Origin: Cheiracanthium punctorium | Taxonomy: Eukaryota; Arthropoda; Arachnida; Araneae; Cheiracanthiidae | NCBI GenBank assembly: GCA_038373885.1 | Contig: JAWZYV010000091.1 | Coordinates: 62,001-126,000 of the forward strand | Length of the DNA: 64,000 bases | Direction: 5' to 3' | Shown here: piece by piece, positions 32,322 to 43,105 of the stretch | How the letters are laid out: each line of letters opens with the position of its first letter | Position numbering within the stretch: position 1 is the first letter of the stretch | Program-made: the position numbers and the translations under genes | Notes under the pieces: model-generated | Told to the model about the DNA's origin: nothing | Seen by the model: the letters and a program-made list of their open reading frames with translations, nothing else | The model's database searches: none

Positions 32322-32487
32322 CAGGGGCGTAGCCAGAAATTTTTCATGGGGGGGTTACGACTACTGCAGCTCACAAATATGCATACAAGTGTGTGATAAC
32401 GAAGTGAAGAATATACATTTCGTATGACAAAAAATTCCTCATAGGGGGGTTATGACCCCCTTAACCTCCCCCTTGGCTACGCCCCTG
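32322..32487. mobile_element. hAT-type MITE with perfect target duplication
   Basis: Inverted ends CAGGGGCGTAGCCAG / TTGGCTACGCCCCTG. The 8-bp duplication GCTGACGG is identical on both sides (32314-32321 and 32488-32495). GGGGGGTTACGA/TTATGACCCCC words lie just inside the ends. Confidence 0.92.
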
Positions 32488-32489
32488 GC

Positions 32490-34020
32490 TGACGGGTTGG
32501 GGGGTTTCGTTAATCTCAACAAATACTTGTCGAATTCGATGGTTATTTGATAATATATTGCCTGTCCCAGGCAGTATGCTGATATGATTTTAAACTATTT
32601 TTGTAAATGTAATTTCTGAAAAAAAAGTTACATAAATGTGTGACTAAAAAACTTCGTAAATTCAACACTCTCAGCAGGGACGTATCCAGAAAAAAATTTC
32701 GGAGGGGGTCCAAACAGTGGAAAAGGCAGAAACAAAAAAAAAACTGCCACAAAAAACTTCATCATTATCATTTTGTTAACAAAAATCGAAATTTTGGAGG
32801 GAATGAATACGTCCTCTTGAATACGTACTTTATTCTGAGGTCTAAGCCCGAGGTCACTGGGATTGCCATTTTCGGCGAAGAGAACTAAGCTCGACAGTCT
32901 CTCGGGGTCAACTTTTAACTTTCTAAGCTATAACAGTACCGACTAGATACGTTTCCCGTCTTTTCAAATATTATCTATAAACCTTTTGGTTATTCAAAAA
33001 ATTTAGATAGCAGAACTAAACAGAATTAAGTAAATGGAACGATCTAGAATTAAGAGTTACTTTTTGAACATTCGGTAGAATTAGTTCAATAATCGAAGCA
33101 AATTTTATTAAATAATGTTCAGTTATACAAATAAAAACTATTTTCCTGTATTCGTGTAACATTTAGTTGGTAAGTATAAAATTTTATGTTAAAAATGGTT
33201 TCTTATGTGGAACTTTTATTCTACTTTAAAAACACGCTTTTTCCAATAATTTCTCATTAAATATTGAATTTTGGTATATTTAAATAGTTCCTTCGCATTA
33301 TGAATGAGAACAGTTTGAAGTTTAAATTAAAAAAAATTGAAATATATATGTTCCAAGTATTTTTTTTTAGTCATTAAAAGCATCAATAGTTCAGACCTGA
33401 GTATTAATAGTTTAAATTGCGTGGCAAAGCTTTATGGTACAGAATCCAGTCTATCGATTTGTCCCAGCTTTCTTGTCCCTATTTTTCCAACAGCTGCACC
33501 ACACTGGTGGTGTTAGGTGAAACAAACTCAAGCACAAGCTCTTCTCAACGAGATGATTGTTTGGGTTTGATTTCGGATTTCGTAAGTTCTTTGTTTGGCA
33601 TTGCCAGGTACCAGTTGATAGCAAATGGAGATTAATTTTTTGATTTTATCAACCAGCAGTGCTATCTCTGAGTGGCGGGTTTTCAGTGTTTTCGTAATGA
33701 TTTATTTCCATTCCTGGCTAGTTGATAGAACCAAGCGGTTAATTTTATTAACCAGTGAGTCTATTAAGAGCCCGGCACTGTATTCGATACTATTCTTTAC
33801 ACGACACTACTCCCGTAATCATTTTCGCAAGTTTTTTACATCTCAAATGGGCTTATCGATATCTGAAAAAATGATCGATTGTTTCATTTTTACATTCTCA
33901 TTCATTTTCGAGATCACACGTTTGCCCCTTGCTCAGAAGAAAACGATTAAATTATGACATGATATGACACGGCAGTTATTTTGGATTCGAGGTATTTCGG
34001 ATGACTGACTTTTGATGATG
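32490..34020. other. Intergenic stretch with weak transposon traces
   Basis: At 32670 a GGGACGTATCCAG word followed by GGAGGGGGTCC resembles 20311. Minus-strand 33413-33540 reads LVLEFVSPNTTSVVQLLEK then a stop, faintly like the PPNTT region of pogo-type transposases. No intact gene. Confidence 0.3.
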
Positions 34021-34090
34021 AAAGGTCTCAAGGGCGCCGGCAAGATCATTTCCACGAAGGTGCACCCAAGATACATATATATATACATAC

Positions 34091-34654
34091 ACAGGGTGTT
34101 CCTGAATTCATAGGCCAAGCTTTAAGAATAAAATGCATATAAAGAAGCATGTTTTCGTATTTTTTGTATATCAGATTAGCAGTGTGGGGTTAGAAATGAA
34201 AAGTGTAGATGGAAATATAGCAAATGCAAAAGAAATGAAAAGCTCTACTGTAAATGATCAAATGTGCTGGTAGCGTCTAGCAAGTGATTGGCTTACCCTT
34301 TGGAAGATTCCAGGTGTTCCACGAACGGTTGCAGCGGTTACTCAAGTTTTGCAATGAGGCCCTCATCTGCGTCAACTGGAATCTCGTAAACAAGTGCCTT
34401 GAGGCGTCCCAAAAGCAAAATTCGATACTTGATTAATCTAATGAACGTGCTATCCAAGTGACTAGTTCAACTTGTGCTTGGGGGTCAAAGATGACAATAA
34501 CGCACATTATTTGCGAAATAGGCTGGAGCCCTATCGTGCTAAAATTATCTACATTTTTCATTTCCGACATTTTTCATTTTTCATTTCACCAAACATTGCA
34601 ACGCAGAAAAATGCTTCTTTGTATGTATTTTAACTACCTTCAGGGACACCCTGT
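34091..34654. mobile_element. MITE with ACAGGGTGTTCC ends
   Basis: Left ACAGGGTGTTCCTGAA, right TTCAGGGACACCCTGT, inverted. Flanks are ATACATAC-type on both sides, so a duplication is plausible but lies in simple sequence. No coding content. Confidence 0.7.
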
Positions 34655-35017
34655 ATACATACATATAAAAACTTAGACTATATGGCGTTTGAAGGAAGAA
34701 GAATCTTGACTGGAAAATGTAGCATCAATATGTGAAATAAACATCGTCATAGTTATTTTGTCGCAGCTGAAAAGTACAAAATCGTAAACTATTAATTTGG
34801 CCTAATTAATAATACCTCAATTTAAGTATACTAATAATTAATTATTTAAGTTATATCCAATTTTGATAACATTGTTTTATATTTAAACAGACGAATTTTT
34901 CCAAAAAACCTGAAGCGAAATGTGAGCATTGATGTATATAGCAATTTTTGGCTTAGGGGTCCCCGCCATGTCCAGTGCTGAAAATGGCAGATGACTGAAA
35001 TGTGAAGGTCAATAGTT

Positions 35018-35200
35018 CTGGCCGGCCGCGCGGCTGTCAATCTGATGGTTTCGAGTTTTGACCGGTTTTCTCTACATGTTACGTGAATACGCGTTAGAAC
35101 TCCTTAAAAAGTCTTCTGCCCAAGGCAACCCCCTCCCCCCTTCCATGACAGATAGCCCATGTGCAGGTTTGCCTGAAGTGCACTTGGCAAGGACATCCAC
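35018..35200. repeat. SINE-like repeat, copy B
   Basis: A CGCGCGGCTGTCAATCTG segment followed by GGTTTCGAGTTTTGACC (B-box-like) precedes a body shared with 9772-9838 and 63069-63165 (AAAAAGTCTTCTGCCCAAGG, GATAGCCC, GGTTTGCC). Confidence 0.5.
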
Positions 35201-35397
35201 ATATTAAAACAGAGCCCAAGTTTCGAAATGACGCACTTTATATTTGAAAAATCACCATGTCAAAAAACTCAAAATACAAATTTTCATCTAGTAGTTTTGA
35301 GTTTAAATCTCTGAAAAATTAACTCTGTAATGTTAAAAGAAAAATGTTAAACTTTAAGCGTTAAGTCCTAAAATAATTGCATTTAATCATATTCGCA

Positions 35398-35640
35398 GTA
35401 GAGTCTCGATTGTTCTAGTTTTCCATACATCTCAGTTAGTGAAAAAATCAGGTTAGCTCCCAAATAATGACCAACACATATAAAACAGGCGACTTTTTTT
35501 AATTGCAAGACAAAAATTCAAATACTTGGTGCACCTGGAAGCCCTATCAGAAATCTTTCTCCCAAAGAAAGTGGGTGTATTTTTTCTGTAGATGTCCTCA
35601 TAGACATTTCTGTGCAGTATTGACATGCTGCTTTTGGCAA
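35398..35640 (+). mobile_element. pogo/Tigger-like fragment, copy 2
   Basis: CAGTAGAGTCTCGATTGTTC start and long match to 19431-19690. A GATAGTTCGAGAC word near 35827 may be what remains of the opposite end. Confidence 0.6.
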
Positions 35641-36387
35641 TGGCGCGATACTGCTGTACGGAAACGAGTCAACGTGTCAATACTAAACAATTGGCTAATA
35701 TTTTCCGTTATTATTAACCTGCTCTAATCAGTAATGTGATAATATGTAACTACATTTTTCATTTAAATATGCACTTAAATCACAAAATTTGCTTTATTTC
35801 CATTTATCTGTTTATTAATGATTTCGATAGTTCGAGACAAGCCCGATTCCGTCTACCTCGAATGTCATCCAGACTATTTCAAAATATTTTTTCCTATGGG
35901 GGCACATGCCGTGAGGCATTCAACGCTACTACGATCATGAGCGTTGGTCAGTACATTATAAGGGCTCATGTGCGTGCGCCAACATTATCCCAAAATAAAA
36001 ATGATGATGACTTCTCAAAAGTTTAAAATTTATGTACAATGGTAGAAAATATTAAGCCATAAACCCAGGTCTAAACAGATAATTTAATGCTACAGTTACA
36101 CGTAGAGATCAAAATATCACACACACACACATTCAGGCTCTTTTTTTTACTTCCTTGTACGTAGTATAAGGAAGTAATGTAATCCCGAAAAATTTTGGGG
36201 GCCAAATTTCGACATAAAAACCGATTTTGACTACCTCTAAATTTAATTAAAAAAATTTTTTCGATGCATCTCATCGTAGGCTAGCATGCACGATCCTATT
36301 AACGCGTCTGCAACTCATTTTGACCAGTGGCGAGTCTACTGTGGCCAGTTTTTCCATGCCGTCTGTACGTACGTACGTATGTATGTA

Positions 36388-36906
36388 ACTCGCATATCTC
36401 AAAAACTATTGGTCGTAGAATGTTGAGATTTGATATTTAGGATTGTTCTATGATCTAGTTGTGCACCTCCCCTTTTGGTGGCAATCGAATGGATAGTTTA
36501 TGTACAGGACCGCCCAAAAGATTCGAAATACATTACGCTCTATGGGCCGAAATTCATTAAACTCGCCTAACTCAAAAGCTATTAGGCGTAGAATGTCGAA
36601 ACTTCATATTGTGGATAGTTGTAACATCTAGTTGTGCACCTCCCCTTTTGGTTCCATTCGACTGGATAGTTTATCTACAGGACTGCCCAAAACATTCGAA
36701 ATACATTACACTCAATGGGCCGAAATTCATTAAACTCGCATATCTCAAAAACTGTTAGGCGTTGAATGTTGAAACTTTATATTTAGGATTGTTGTAACAT
36801 CTAGTTGTGCACCTCCCCTTTCGGTTCCATTCGACTGAATAGTTTATCTACAGGACCGCCCAAAAGATTCTAAATACATTACGCTCTATGGGCCGAAATT
36901 CACCAA
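36388..36906. repeat. 173-bp tandem repeat, three units
   Basis: ACTCGCATATCTCAAAAACT and variants start at 36388, 36561 and 36734, exactly 173 apart. Each unit also has CTAGTTGTGCACCTCCCCTT and CAGGACCGCCCAAAA-like words. A decayed fourth unit is visible near 37216. Confidence 0.9.
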
Positions 36907-37399
36907 AGCGTTTTTTAGAGGTATTGGGCTATTTCAAACGACTCAGAAGTGATATATGCTGTAAAGAGTTAGAAAATGAATTTCTCCATTAAAAAAAGTG
37001 TCTTTATCATTTATAGTTCTGCTACAGGAACACTCAAAAGATTTCCAATACATTACGGTCAATAGCAATTTTAGGGGCATTCATCCATTTCAAGCACAAT
37101 ACCGTCCTACCACATAAGTTAGGTAATGGTCCGACCACGGTCACGTGCCTCCCTCAAGAACTATGCCAAAAGTCGCCAAGCTTGGCGACTTTTGGTGTAC
37201 GTGTGTGCATATTTAACTCTCAAATCTCAAAAACTATTATGAAATTTCATATATAAGAATGTTGTAACATCTAGTTGTGCATCTCGATTTTTGGTTCCAA
37301 TCTACTGGAGAGTTTATTTACAGGACCACCGAAAAGAATTTCAGTACCTTAATATCTATGGACGTCTTCAATATAATACAATTGTAGACAGTCATTGTT

Positions 37400-37860
37400 T
37401 GGTCCATGCCCAAAATCTCGCCGTCTGTCCTCTACCTTGGCGAGTTTTGGCGAAATATCGCCAAATTTGGCGATAATCTGTCATTGTTTGGTTCATGCTT
37501 AAAATCTCGCCAAATGTCGTCGACATTGACGAGTTTCGCCGAAATATCGCCAAATTTGGCGCCAAAAATTATTTCCTATTTTGTATAACTCTAAAACTTT
37601 AACCCGTAGATTTTTTAACTTTGTATTTAGAACTATTTTAATATCTAACTGTTTTCAATATCTTTTTTGACAGCAATCGACTGAGAATTTATTTACATGG
37701 TGAGCCAAATGACTTTGAATACATTGAGGTGTATAGATGCATTCAATTCATTGAAAGTCTGTGGTCAATGACTACTTTGGCTATCCCCAAAATCTCGCTG
37801 ACTATCTCAAGTTTGTCGGCTTTTGGTGAAATATCGCCAAATAAAGTGTCAGAAGGAAAT
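37400..37860. repeat. CGCCAA/TTGGCG-rich short repeats
   Basis: AAAATCTCGCC...GAAATATCGCCAAATTTGGCG recurs at about 37410, 37500 and 37790. CGCCAAATTTGGCG is itself a 14-bp palindrome, so each unit can fold. A related GTCGCCAAGCTTGGCGAC palindrome sits at about 37152-37169. Confidence 0.7.
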
Positions 37861-38260
37861 CTTTCAAATTGAACTCAGCTTGGCGGTATCGAAATATTTG
37901 GCTAGAAATCGCTAAACCTTACTATTATTGATATTTTATCTCTTTCAAACAAATAAATTTAGAGGAAGTGCGTCGAAAATATTTTTGATCTAATGGACGT
38001 GCAAGGAAGTCATGTGTTGGACACATCAGATTTTTTAATACTGTCCTAAGGGTAAAACAAATGACTTATATTTTCAGTTTAATTATACTTTTTTCAAACT
38101 CCAGGGGAGGGGGGCAAGTGCACCCCCTTACACCCCCCACCGACGCCCATGAAAGGTCGCCCAGGTTTAAAGTGCGATAATTAAAGTCATTGGAGACACC
38201 GGGTCTAGTTCATACTGGGTCAAGTTGATGCAGTACTTTTTTTTTTTCTGAGCGCATGAG

Positions 38261-39022
38261 CAGGGCCTGATCACCAAAAAGCCTCAGGAAGCTTAAGCTT
38301 CCTCTCAGAATTTGAAAGGGGGGGGGACTGCAAAACAGCGATAAAAATTCAAAATTTTATTTTTAATTGATCTTTTAAGTTATTGTAAAAATTTTTAATG
38401 AAGAAAAGTGAAAAGCTATCTTTAAGGTTTTTCAGAAGTCTTGATACTTCTTGTCACAACATATCTAACTTGTTTCAGTTCACGATGTCTTTGGGGATAT
38501 CTGCCTCAGTTGAGAGAGTTTTTTTCTGTTATGGGGGAACATTGGGTCGGGACAAAAGGGTAGATTTTCATTATGTTTTCTGTCTTCTAACATCTTCTAA
38601 TATAGTCTTAAACATCTTTCAAATGTCAAAATCAATTCTGAACTGTCATGTTGTGATTTTTATAATGTCATCGAAACAAACAAAGAATTCCTAAAAAAAG
38701 AAATGTCTAATGAAAAATACGACTAAATAAAGTTTAATGTTCCAGTAAGGTAATGTTTTTAGTTTAATTTTTAAAGTAATTTCAAAAATACTGTAAAATC
38801 TCATTACAATGAACTAAACTATTATGAAGATTAATGAATATAATATTTTTATCAAAGGAAATCATTATAACTAATTAAATCAATGAAATTTCATTTTAAT
38901 GAATAAAATATTTTTATCAAAGAAAATCATTAAAACTTTTACTTTTTAAAAACAAAAAGGGGAGGGGGTGGGGACAAAATGAGACTGAGCTTCCCCCCAC
39001 TTCAGAGGTTAATCGGGCCCTG
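38261..39022 (+). mobile_element. hAT element, deleted, with 8-bp duplication
   Basis: Ends CAGGGCCTGATCA and TAATCGGGCCCTG, inverted. Flanks CGCATGAG (38253-38260) and CTCATGAG (39023-39030) match at seven of eight. It retains a small part of a hAT dimerisation domain on the + strand. Confidence 0.8.
38440..38600 (+). pseudogene. hAT transposase C-terminal fragment
   Basis: The reading HNISNLFQFTMSLGISASVE followed by RVFF parallels hAT dimerisation motifs of the form FALxLPGTSAxVERVFS. The rest of the transposase is gone. Located within the inverted-repeat ends described for the element at 38261-39022. Confidence 0.6.
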
Positions 39023-39417
39023 CTCATGAGCACTAAAAGATGAAGAGGCGGTGAAGAAAACTTTCATTTGGGACTCATTCCTAGAACGTCTGCAGAAAAA
39101 ATCTGTTATTCACAGCTTCTGATTTTTATTCGTATTTTTTGTGACCATAACTAAATTTTTAGGCTGTTCTTTGAATTCTCCCGCTTTCTATTTAAGTCAT
39201 TCTACAGTATAAGTCAAGGTATCACTGTGTTCATTGAAAAGGTGGTAAGAATTTTGCTAGCAAAATTTGTTATGTTCTTGGTTGTTTTGCCTTTGTTTTA
39301 CGGTTAGTGTAGTGGCGTCGTTTGGGTCAAGTTGATACTTGTGGCTTGGGTCCGGTTGATGCGGTGTATCAACACAACCCACAAGTTTTTAATCATGTGA
39401 TTTTTTTCCCCTCAATG

Positions 39418-39564
39418 ATGCCAAGAAATTACAAGAAAAAAACTGGAAGAGGAGAAATTCCTCTTGAAGCTCATATTGAAAAAAGCAAACCATGGTCAAT
39501 CAGATTCGAAGACAGACGAAGATGGATTTTGTTTGGGGTGTTTGAAAACTTATTCAATATCTAA
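39418..39564 (+). pseudogene. pogo/psq-type transposase N-terminal fragment
   Basis: Starts MPRNYKKKTGRGEIPLEAHI, similar to the MPRxYxRKTxRG start of pogo-family transposases with a psq-type DNA-binding domain. The helix-turn-helix and DDE parts are missing and the frame ends after 48 codons. The preceding in-frame codons belong to the element's non-coding repeats. Confidence 0.5.
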
Positions 39565-40077
39565 ACTGGGACAAGACTTGATTTAATGTATTTCATGTAA
39601 AAAATGGGCTCAAATATAGATTGTGGAGAGGATAGCCCTACCTATACGTGTGTAAACTATAAATCAGATTCATCTTTTGGCTCAAACTGAACGATTAAAA
39701 ATGCTTTGAGGGAATGATTGTAACATAGAACTAGTTAATTTTTCATTTTTTATACTACTAGTAAGCTGTTAGTGTATTTGCTATGTTATCTAAGAACAAT
39801 GCAGTGTTTAAATACCTTATAAGTATTATTTCTAATACTTTAGAATAATGTTACATTTAAAATAATGATTTACAATTATATTTCTGAACTATATTTAATT
39901 TGTAATTTCATATCATTATTTGTTACTTCACTGTAGTATCGAACTCAAGTGCGTATCAGTTTGACCCATTCAGGTATCAACTTACCCCATGCCGGGTTCA
40001 GTTGATACAGCCGAAAAATATTTTTTAAAGGATTTTTTTTTGAGTTGAAAAATTAATTTTTTTTTATGCGGTTAAAG

Positions 40078-40294
40078 CACAAATGGGCAACCGCCGGCAC
40101 GTGGGTCGGATGTGGCCCTCCACGGCTTTTATCCGGCCCGTGGAATATATCAAAACCTCATATAAACCATTCGTAATGACATAAAAATCCCAATTATACA
40201 GCCCTCTACTTCGCTAACATCCCGAAATTTGGCCCGTGATTTCACTAATACCCTAAAGTTTAGCCCGCAACTTTTCAAAGGTTGCCTATACCTG
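40078..40294. mobile_element. hAT-type MITE (GGGCAACC ends)
   Basis: Left CACAAATGGGCAACC, right GGTTGCCTATACCTG. Flanks GGTTAAAG (40070-40077) and GGCTAAAG (40295-40302) match at seven of eight. GGCCC(G) words inside are typical of this MITE class. Confidence 0.8.
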
Positions 40295-40419
40295 GGCTAA
40301 AGCATCAGTTGATTACATAATAAATGGACTAAACCATGAAATTTTTATTTTACCTTTATCACTTAAAACAAAAATTAGAAAAATCAAAATGTAAAAAATG
40401 TATCAACTAGACCCGGTCT

Positions 40420-41030
40420 TCCTATATGTCATTTCCACCATAATTTGATATGTGCGCAATCTTTAAAGCCAGCATAAGAATACTATAAGCATATTTTTTT
40501 AATTAAATGTAATTAATATTATATTGTACCAATGCAAAACATGTTGTGATGTTATGTTAACAAATCTCTGAAAATGACACCCTCTTAGTAAGAATGACCT
40601 CGATCATCGTCGAAAAAAATGACATTTCTCCATTCTGAATAGCAAAAGCACATCAGAATTAAAAAAATTTTCTTATCTGTATTTTATAAAAAATTATAAA
40701 TTTTATTTTTACAAAATAGTTAGAGTAATGTGACATGAAAGTATTTAACCTTATAAACGTTTCACACAATTTATATGTTGAAAATATGTGTATCATTGAA
40801 ACAATTAAAATAATAATAATAATAATAATAAAAGAAAAACAGTCAGTCGTAGGACTGCACGTCAGAAGTGAAAACTTCTTCTCAAGCTTACTAAAATTTA
40901 TATTTATGCAGTTAAACAGGTTTTCACACATTGTTGTTGCGAAATAATAACTTAATTTGCTCTCGTATTGCATGCGCCGCCGTGAAACTAGTTTTACAGG
41001 CATAATAGCGAAGTCCTGAGGTAATGGTAA
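40420..41030. other. AT-rich stretch before the promoter-like unit
   Basis: Contains an (ATA)n run at 40810-40830. Minus-strand ORFs here have no recognisable similarity. May include the start of the LTR suggested below. Confidence 0.3.
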
Positions 41031-41100
41031 ACCTGTGGAAGTAACCCTGTAGTCTTGGCGACAAACTTGGCGATCGTCTTGGCGACCTTGGCGACAAATG
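41030..41100. repeat. CTTGGCGAC-type short tandem repeat
   Basis: CTTGGCGACAAA, CTTGGCGATCGT, CTTGGCGAC and CTTGGCGACAAA occur in series between 41054 and 41097, just upstream of the heat-shock elements. Confidence 0.75.
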
Positions 41101-41105
41101 GTGGC

Positions 41106-41413
41106 TTCTAGAAAATTCATGTCTCGAGACCATTTTCAATTTGATAAGATTGTTCCAGAAGTTTCTCGTCAATTCTGGTGACGTCATCATCTCTATAAAA
41201 ACGCTAGGATTTCTCTACGGGGAGTGCAGTTGAGTGATAGACTTTGAAGCGCACGGTTGATTCTGTGAAATGAATAGCGTTGTTGTTGTGCTTATTTATG
41301 ATTTTAGTTAGCGCATGTTAAAGTTTCTTCTATTATTTTGAGCTATTGAGCTGCGAGCCGCGAAATAAAGTGTTATTTTTGTTTACTGCACTGATTGGAC
41401 TGCTCGAAAATAC
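41106..41413 (+). promoter_or_regulatory. Compact promoter-to-poly(A) unit with heat-shock elements; likely solo LTR
   Basis: In order: a perfect three-unit heat-shock element TTCTAGAAAATTC (41106-41118); a second, TTCCAGAAGTTTC (41153-41165); a full CRE TGACGTCA (41179-41186); a TATA box TATAAAA (41194-41200); an initiator-like GCAGT at 41227; and AATAAA at 41364 followed by TGTTATTTTTGTTT. Only 13 codons follow the first ATG. Promoter, short leader and poly(A) signal in under 300 bp is the layout of an LTR. CACTTGGCGATTTTCG after 41411 could be a decayed primer-binding site. No second LTR or gag/pol was found, so a solo LTR or a small non-coding stress gene are the options. Confidence 0.55.
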
Positions 41414-41419
41414 ACCCAC

Positions 41420-42204
41420 TTGGCGATTTTCGTAACATTATTGTATTTTTATTAACAAAATATAAGCATTTAAGAACGTTTATTCACATTTTTATACATT
41501 TAAAATTATTTGCAAAAAATTTTTTAAATGTTTTTTATGGCTGTAAGGGTATCGAACATTTATTTATGATATTCTCACAAATTCAAGTATTTTTGTACAT
41601 TTGTACACATTTTAAATCAATTTTCACTGGATTAGCATGGGAAATTCTTAATATTTAAATTTAATTACATTCAAAAATTTGCGCTTTATTTGTGTGCACA
41701 TTTAAAATTTAAAAAGAGAGAGGGGGTGCGCGTACAGTTCGCAACGTGGCACAGCTGGTATATGCGTACGGTATACACCAGCGATACACATTTTTCTTCA
41801 CTTCACACATTTTTCTTCACACATTTATCAATAATTAGGTATTTACGTTGTAATGAATAGTAATCCTATTTAATTGTTATGAATGATGAATTTATAATTC
41901 AAGTTCAAATGCACCGTAGTATAACACTTATAATTCAAATAATGTACAGTATATAATTATTAACAATCTCCACATTATCAAATTAGCTTTATTACACAAT
42001 AACTATATAGCTATCCAAATTGAGTACAGTTTTTAAAATAAATAACTGAAAATTATGGTACCTACCCAGCTATATAAAGTCTGCACTTTTTTTGCAAACA
42101 CCTCTAGATTGTACACAATTTGTACATAAAAAGTGGATATGTTTGAATATTTTGAAAGTATACACTCATTGTGCGAATTATATGCAGTTTTTATGAATAC
42201 TAAA
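41420..42204. other. AT-rich stretch without genes
   Basis: A GC-richer patch at 41715-41790 (GTGCGCGTAC, CACAGCTGGTA) stands out. No coding similarity. Confidence 0.3.
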
Positions 42205-42510
42205 ACAAAAATTTACACATTTTGAAACGATTTTCAGAAAAATCTCAAAATCAAATCAAAAACTTTTTAAAATCCGACGCCTATAACTTAAGTTGAGTGA
42301 TCGCCTATCATGTCACCAAATTTATTTATTTCGCTTTAGTCGTTATTACTTGATGTGCGAACAAAAATTTACGCAGTTTGAAACAATTTTCAGAAATTCT
42401 CAAAATCTAATGAATTTTTAAAAAATTCGACGCCTACAGCTTAAGTTGAATGACCACCTATCATGTCACCAAATTTTATTTCATTCGCTTCAGTCAGTTT
42501 TACGTGATGT
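42205..42510. repeat. Two-unit tandem repeat, 156-bp period
   Basis: ACAAAAATTTACRCA starts at 42205 and 42361. Both units contain TTTTCAGAAA, GACGCCTA and CCTATCATGTCACCAAAT. Confidence 0.8.
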
Positions 42511-42776
42511 ACGAATCAAAAAAGCGTCACTGTCAGAACTACAGACGAACATTTTTCTTTTCTTTTCTTTTTTTTTTTACGATCGTACTGGGGTCACAAA
42601 TGCTTAAAACGGATAGAAATCAAAAGCAAAAAGTTTTAATACTAAGTAGTATGCAGGCAACTTTAATTTTATTTATTTAGGTACATAAAAGTTCCCATTC
42701 CGAAACAAACAAAAATTACTTCAAACTTTAAAACTACAAAAATTACTTCAAACTTTAGTCATTTCATCCTGATTCG

Positions 42777-42842
42777 AGCCCGTGTGGTGGATAGAACACT
42801 CGCCTACCACGTCTTGGGTATACGGTTCGATACCATTCGCGG
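42777..42842 (+). repeat. tRNA-like sequence
   Basis: A GTGTGGTGGATAGAAC A-box-like region, CTCGCCTACCAC anticodon-arm-like segment and GGTTCGATACC B-box (42824-42834) at tRNA spacing. The acceptor stem does not close, so a SINE head or tRNA relic is more likely than a working tRNA. Confidence 0.45.
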
Positions 42843-43105
42843 AAGCTAGAAGGACGCAGTTAAAAGTAACTTGAAGTTTTTTTACGTATGATAACAGGTG
42901 GCAGCACTAAAATTCACAGAAAGGGGGAAGAAATCTCAGCAGGCAAGAGACGACGTAGCTATAACGTCACAATCCACTTTTCAACCATATGTATGTGAGC
43001 GTGACGATTAAGCGAATTCAGTGATTTTTCTCCATCCCAAAAGAGCCCAGCGCGCCTAAAGAAGTTTCCACTTCAAAAATATAATAATAATAATAAAAGT
43101 AATAA

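Larger units (their letters stand above)
36149..38030. mobile_element. 1.9-kb repeat with terminal hairpins and 173-bp units
   Basis: It opens with a hairpin (ACTTCCTT at 36149-36156, AAGGAAGT at 36168-36175) and closes near CAAGGAAGTCATG and the GTGT/ACAC hairpin around 38015. Three 173-bp units lie near the left, then a region of CGCCAA/TTGGCG-rich repeats. No protein-coding content is recognised. Class unknown. Confidence 0.5.
34029..38151. mobile_element. hAT-like element with ends separated by later insertions
   Basis: The left end CAAGGGCGCCGGC and right end CCGACGCCCATG are inverted relatives; GTGCACCC near the left and GTGCACCCCC near the right lie just inside. Flanks AAAGGTCT (34021-34028) and AAAGGTCG (38152-38159) match at seven of eight bases. 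The interior holds at least three other elements. Confidence 0.55.
38190..40418 (+). mobile_element. pogo-like element with two nested hAT insertions
   Basis: Left ACCGGGTCTAGTTCATAC and right GTATCAACTAGACCCGGTC-type ends are inverted. Subterminal GGGTCAAGTTGATAC words recur near both ends and at 39326. The one coding relic resembles the N-terminus of pogo/psq-type transposases. Exact ends and the TA duplication could not be fixed. Confidence 0.6.

Noticed and set aside
33413..33540. Minus-strand FVSPNTTSVVQ, like the PPNTT motif of pogo transposases
   Set aside because: Too short, followed by a stop, with no other transposase block or inverted ends nearby. Mentioned only as a trace.
40659..41190. 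Two overlapping minus-strand ORFs (153 and 88 codons)
   Set aside because: Their sequence comes from the CTTGGCGAC repeat and the heat-shock-element promoter; no similarity to known proteins.
42777..42842. Functional tRNA gene
   Set aside because: A- and B-box words are present but the acceptor and anticodon stems do not pair properly; kept as a tRNA-like repeat only.
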